From the NCBI GenBank assembly GCA_020026375.1, contig JAHHQN010000018.1:1-48092 (forward strand): 48,092 bases of DNA. The letters run 5' to 3'. Both the position numbers and the translations under genes were made by a program. Positions 44,558-48,092 of this stretch are shown piece by piece. The notes under the pieces were generated by a model. That model saw only the letters and a list, made by a program, of their open reading frames with translations, did no database searches and was not told the DNA's origin. Within the stretch, counting starts at the first letter, position 1, and each line of letters opens with the position of its first letter. The stretch comes from Alistipes sp. (lineage in GTDB: Bacteria > Bacteroidota > Bacteroidia > Bacteroidales > Rikenellaceae).

Positions 44558-44650
44558 AGTATTCTTTCTAAAAAAGAAAGAGAAGAGCTTCCGGCCGTTG
44601 TGGCTGGGGTAAAAAAAATCTGTTATCCGTGAAGATAACAGATTTTTTTT
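44558..44650 (+). ncRNA. Candidate ~93-nt small RNA
   Basis: A transcript starting just after the promoter would run about 93 bases and end at an intrinsic terminator. Three hairpins are visible in order: CTTTCT/AGAAAG near 44563-44580, CCGGCC-GTTGT-GGCTGG at 44591-44607, and the terminator stem at 44611-44650. No start codon with a ribosome site or open frame of useful length is present. Its 3' end stops about 20 bases short of the response-regulator stop on the opposite strand. Confidence 0.55.
44611..44650. terminator. Bidirectional terminator (small RNA / response regulator)
   Basis: A8 + ATCTGTTATC pairs with GATAACAGAT + T8 around CGTGAA. It serves the response regulator on the minus strand and the candidate small RNA on the plus strand. 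Confidence 0.88.
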
Positions 44651-44669
44651 GAAATTATCTTTCGGGTGT

Positions 44670-45344
44670 TCAACGAATAGGCAACAGACCTTTGGCCACG
44701 GCGTGCATGATGAGCGAAGCCATGTTCGTGGCATTGAGTTTTTCGTTGAGATGGCGGTGGTGGGTCTCCACCGTGTTGACCGAGATGCACAACTCGGTGG
44801 CAATTTCGGCGGTACTCTTGCCCTGCGAAATACAGCGCAACACCTCGAGTTCGCGTTTCGACAGATCATCGCCGAACTGCCGGGTGCGGCGTCGTCTCGT
44901 CGCGGGTGCCTTTTCGGGAGGGGTGCAGGTGTATTTGTCGCCGCGCAGTACGGTGTGTATGGCCGATATAATCTGTTGGGCGTCGACCGATTTGTAGACA
45001 ATGCCGTTGACGTTGTAGGTCTCGAGCCGTTTGTAGTACCACAGTTCGTCGTGCATGGTGTTGACGATGATTCGGGCCTTGGGGTAATTGTTGCGGATAC
45101 ACTCTATGAGGTCGAAGCCCGTCATGTCGGGAAGTTCCAAATCCAACATGTAGATGTCATAGGTGTTGTTGCTGATTTTCTCCTTGGCCTCCTTGCCTGT
45201 GGTGGCCGTGTCGAGCAGGCTCACCTCGGGCATTGAGGTGCCGATAATGTGTTTCAAACCGCATACGACAATCTCGTGGTCGTCAATCATCAAAATACGA
45301 ATAGGTTCCTGTGTTTTCAAAATGTCAGTTTTTTTTGTTGACAA
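44670..45344 (-). CDS. NarL/LuxR-type response regulator
   Basis: 224-residue cytoplasmic transcription factor. The receiver domain (about 14-135) has the acidic pair MIDDHE, phospho-acceptor Asp68 in YMLDLELPD, and Thr/Lys equivalents near NTMHD and YKSV. A linker rich in Arg (ATRRRRTRQ) precedes the C-terminal LuxR-type HTH (about 155-220: LSKRELEVLRCISQGKSTAEI, VNTVETHHRHLNEKL). It is 61 bases downstream of the histidine kinase, its probable partner. The kinase is interrupted, so this regulator may be uncoupled or driven by another sensor. Confidence 0.93.
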   Translation of the reverse strand: MSTKKTDILKTQEPIRILMIDDHEIVVCGLKHIIGTSMPEVSLLDTATTGKEAKEKISNNTYDIYMLDLELPDMTGFDLIECIRNNYPKARIIVNTMHDELWYYKRLETYNVNGIVYKSVDAQQIISAIHTVLRGDKYTCTPPEKAPATRRRRTRQFGDDLSKRELEVLRCISQGKSTAEIATELCISVNTVETHHRHLNEKLNATNMASLIMHAVAKGLLPIR

Positions 45345-45405
45345 AGAAAATTAATATTCGCTTTTGATACATCACGGAATAATGTGATTTTTCGGTCCCG
45401 ATACC

Positions 45406-47325
45406 TTAGTTTTGGGGCTTCCAGCCCACCGACAGCATGTAATGCTGGCTGCCGTCGGTGATTTGGGTGTCGAATTGCGCCCCGATGGTTTTCACACGGT
45501 CCTCGATGGTGTAGTATCCTATGCCGTTGGAGTTGGTGACCGACGGATCGTAGGCCTTGCCGTCGTTGGTGATGTGGAGAACGAGCGACGACTTGGTCAC
45601 CTCGAGCGAGATGTCGGCCCGTGTGGCGTCGGAGTGGCGCACGATGTTGGCCATCAGTTCCTGGAGGATACGGTAGATTTCGAGGGAGATGTCGTGGGGG
45701 ATACGTTTCCACTCGTCGGAAGTACCCGTCTTGCGGAAGGTGATGCGTATCGACTCGCCTGCTCCGATTTGGGAGAGCATGTTCTCCGCCACTTCGTCGA
45801 GTGTGGCGTTCTGGAAGCGGGGCTGGTTCAGTTCGTGGGAGATGGTGCGCACCTCGTTGCGTATCATCTCGATGCTTTCCATCACGTCTTTGCGGATTTC
45901 GGGCTTCTCGTCGAGGAGTCGCAGCATGAGTCCCGCACCCAGGAGGTCGTTGCTCACGCCGTCGTGGAGCTCCTTCGAGATGCGCGTGCGCTCCTGTTCG
46001 AGTCCGTCGATGAAGCTGCGTGCCACGTTCATCTCCTCCTGATGCTGTTGCTGTTTGCGGCGGAACGATTCGTAGATGAGCAGCGAGATGCTGACCGCCA
46101 AGATAATGATGCCCAGAATGCTCCACTGCATCACTTTGTTCTTGTGGGTGAGGTACTGGTGGGTCAGCTGGGCCAGTTCCAGTTCCTTCTCCTGTGTCTC
46201 GTAGCGGATGTTGAGTTCCGACATCTGGCGGTCGATTTCCGTGGAACGCAGACTGTCGGAGATGGCGATGACCTGTTCATAGTGGCTGTAAGCCTTGTCG
46301 GGACGCTACATGTGGGAGTAGTTGTGGGCCATGTAGAGGTGGAGTTTGGTCAGCGGAGCGTGGGCGTTGACCTTGTGGAGTTGAAGCAGGCGGCGGTAGT
46401 GGTCGTTGCTCTTGGCATACTGCTTCTGTCGGGCGTAGGTCTCGGCCAGTACCTCATGGTAGCCGGTCACCTCGTTGGACTCGGGGGGCAGACGCAGAAT
46501 CCATTTTTGTGCCTCGGCGGAGTAGTTCTCGAAGGCTATGCGGTTGTCGGTTTTGGACAGCAACACCAGCAGTGGAGTCATGCACTGCATCACGAAACGC
46601 GGCATGTCGGCCTCCTGAGCCTTGCGGAGCGCCTCTTCGAGCAGGGAGATGGCCTCTGAGTTCTTGTTCTGGAGGCTGAAGATGCTGCCCGCAGTGTTGG
46701 TGATGTAGAGTCGGGTCGGCAGGTCGCAGTTGTCTTTGGAGCGCTCAAGCGCCTAACGGATGTAGTGTTCGGCTTCATCGAGACGGTGGGTGTTGGTGTA
46801 GAGAATGGCCATGTTGGTGAGCAGGAACGGAATTTCATCGCGTCCCTCGTCGCCCGCCGCATCGTAGTGGGTGAGGGCCTGCTTGTAGCAGAGTGCCGCC
46901 GAGTCGGTTTTGTCTATGCGGCGGTAGGAGACGCCCAGCGAGGAGCAGATGTCGCCCAAGGTCAGTTCCGGGGCATTGACACGTTGTGCCTCGCGCAGGG
47001 CGAAGAGGTGTTTCTCGACACACGCGTGGCTTTTTCCCGTCGCATTGTAGTAGTAGCCTATGTTGGCGAGCAGGTGCAGATAGGGGTTGGGGCTGTTTTT
47101 GTCGGCATATTTCAGCCCCATTTCGGCATAATGAAGCAGACTGTCGTTGTTGCGGTAAGTATAATAGTCCGACAGGTCGGCACAGATGATGGCCAGCGAG
47201 TCGCGGTTTTTCGATTTTTTCGCCTGTTCGAACCGCGCCATCTGCCCGGACAACTGGTCGGTCTGGGCAAAAATCGGACTTGCGGAGAGAATAATTCCCA
47301 ATATTGTGAATATAATCCGTTTCAT
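45406..47325 (-). pseudogene. TPR histidine kinase (HisKA_3) interrupted by two in-frame TAG codons
   Basis: One continuous frame reads from the signal peptide (MKRIIFTILGIILSASPIFA, 47325) through TPR-like repeats, a membrane helix (MQWSILGIIILAVSISLLI) and the kinase core to 45406, but TAG occurs at 46755-46753 and 46308-46306. Both sides of each stop stay in frame and family-like: …AEHYIR-stop-ALERSK… and …NYSHM-stop-RPDKAY…. Kinase hallmarks remain downstream: His in RISKELHDGVSNDL, ELMANIVRHSDA and GIGYYTIEDRV. The part from ATG 46224 could still give a 272-residue membrane kinase lacking the sensor. Reads best as a recent pseudogene; sequencing error or suppression are alternatives. Confidence 0.8.
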
Positions 47326-47715
47326 TTTAGGGGTTCTTCGACCGGGTCGAAGAGAATTTAAGGGTTAGTGTTGGTTGTTTTTGGGGGAAATATGGCCGGT
47401 CGTCGGACAAAAATCTTCTGTTTTCCGAATACTTTTGCGCAGATTTTCCCTCCCAAAATCTGGTGATGTGAGGGAATTTGGGGCCAAATCCCTAACAAAT
47501 ATAGAATTTTTCTTATAAAAAACATACTAATTTGGGAGGTTTCTACGTTTTATTCAAAGATATTTTGCGCCGATTCACCTTCTTTTGACGAATGTCGGTT
47601 GTGTCGATTGTCCCTTTTTGGGGGCGATTTGGGGTATTCTGTAATATAATATATATAGGTAAAAAGGCCAAAAACAATAAAAATGCACTTTTTTTGCAAA
47701 AAAGATGCGAAACTA
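47326..47715. other. AT-rich gap between the kinase gene and the rRNA promoters
   Basis: No gene seen. A minus-strand TATATTTG at 47496-47503 could be the -7 box of the kinase gene (no good -33). The region 47640-47700 is mostly A and T. Confidence 0.5.
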
Positions 47716-47746
47716 TTTGCAGATTCGAAAAAACTCCCTACCTTTG
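47716..47746 (+). promoter_or_regulatory. rRNA operon promoter P1
   Basis: TTTG (47716-47719), 19-base spacer, TACCTTTG (47739-47746). About 300 bases upstream of 16S. Confidence 0.88.
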
Positions 47747-47860
47747 CAACCGCAATACGAAAAACAACGGTTCTTTACTAAAGTCTTCAAGTCTGTGAAA
47801 ACAGACGACAACTCTTTTAAGAGTCGAGATTTTTGCAGTTGCAAAAAGTTCTTAAAAAGA

Positions 47861-47892
47861 TTTGGAGGTTTCAAAAATAACACTTATCTTTG
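47861..47892 (+). promoter_or_regulatory. rRNA operon promoter P2
   Basis: TTTG (47861-47864), 20-base spacer, TATCTTTG (47885-47892). The sequence downstream, TTTGCAACC, is shared with P1, suggesting duplication. Confidence 0.88.
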
Positions 47893-47933
47893 CAACCCGA
47901 AATCACAACGAAAGTTGTTGAACTTTACAAAAC

Positions 47934-47945
47934 TGGTTCTTTGAA
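47934..47945 (+). promoter_or_regulatory. boxA-like antitermination element in the rRNA leader
   Basis: TGGTTCTTTGAA resembles boxA (TGCTCTTTAACA in E. coli) and sits about 40 bases after the expected P2 start. Confidence 0.4.
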
Positions 47946-48045
47946 TTACTGGTATATTTTGAGAGAAAAATGTAGTATTTATCTGTCAATTCTTTAATGA
48001 ATAAGAAGTAGTCAGGACTCTAACAATTTATTTATATTTTTATAC

Positions 48046-48092
<47 letters not shown>

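Noticed and set aside
45406..47325. Genome-wide reassignment of TAG
   Set aside because: Several intact genes in the window end in TAG at the expected family length, for example NhaC, the SDR and DUF486.

Overview
The window looks like a chromosomal segment from a member of Bacteroidales, most likely Alistipes-like (Rikenellaceae). It ends in the first ~47 bases of a 16S rRNA gene whose 5' sequence (…GATGAACGCTAGCGGCAGG…) matches what I remember for Alistipes. Many promoters carry the Bacteroidetes -7 box TAnnTTTG, several with a TTTG -33 box 19-20 bases upstream. The gene content is also typical: a SusC/SusD pair, BACON and DUF5074 lipoproteins, and LysS with a C-terminal extension. The genus call is recollection, not a computed match.

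Layout. 1-760: a ~117-bp tandem repeat (four copies) and the promoter of a TlpA-like thioredoxin lipoprotein. 783-12338: housekeeping genes (NhaC antiporter, tpiA, lysS, glgB, POT peptide transporter, SDR, PhnP-like MBL hydrolase). 12540-15249: DUF5074 lipoprotein, DUF486 membrane protein, nitroreductase, DUF2721 protein. 15327-35237: thirteen minus-strand genes with gaps of at most 65 bases, apparently one ~20-kb operon read from a promoter near 35275-35309. 35569-40710: a divergent SusC/SusD pair. 40711-42328: GC-rich repeats, tRNA-Leu(CAG) and lspA. 42329-44321: a BACON lipoprotein and a beta-barrel protein. 44521-44650: a candidate small RNA. 44670-47325: a NarL-type response regulator and its histidine kinase, the latter broken by two in-frame TAG codons. 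47716-48092: two tandem rRNA promoters, leader and 16S start.

The main system is the 15.3-35.2 kb operon, which reads as a peptidoglycan (MurNAc) salvage pathway. It holds two NamZ-type exo-N-acetylmuramidases (DUF1343), an amidase_3 protein interrupted by a golvesin-like domain, an AmiE-like serine hydrolase fused to an SGNH esterase, a SpoIID-domain protein, an AmpG-like permease, a sodium:solute symporter, a NagX/DUF5009 membrane protein (candidate MurNAc transporter), a BadF-type sugar kinase (candidate MurNAc kinase), the MurNAc-6-P etherase MurQ, and a FAD/Fe-S dehydrogenase suited to oxidise the D-lactate that MurQ releases. Two further genes, a DUF4922 HIT-like nucleotidyltransferase and a GT2 glycosyltransferase, have no obvious place in a catabolic route and are the most likely source of new biology. 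The divergent SusC/SusD pair is a plausible outer-membrane importer for the same glycans. I infer the pathway from families and gene order; no substrate is proven by the sequence.
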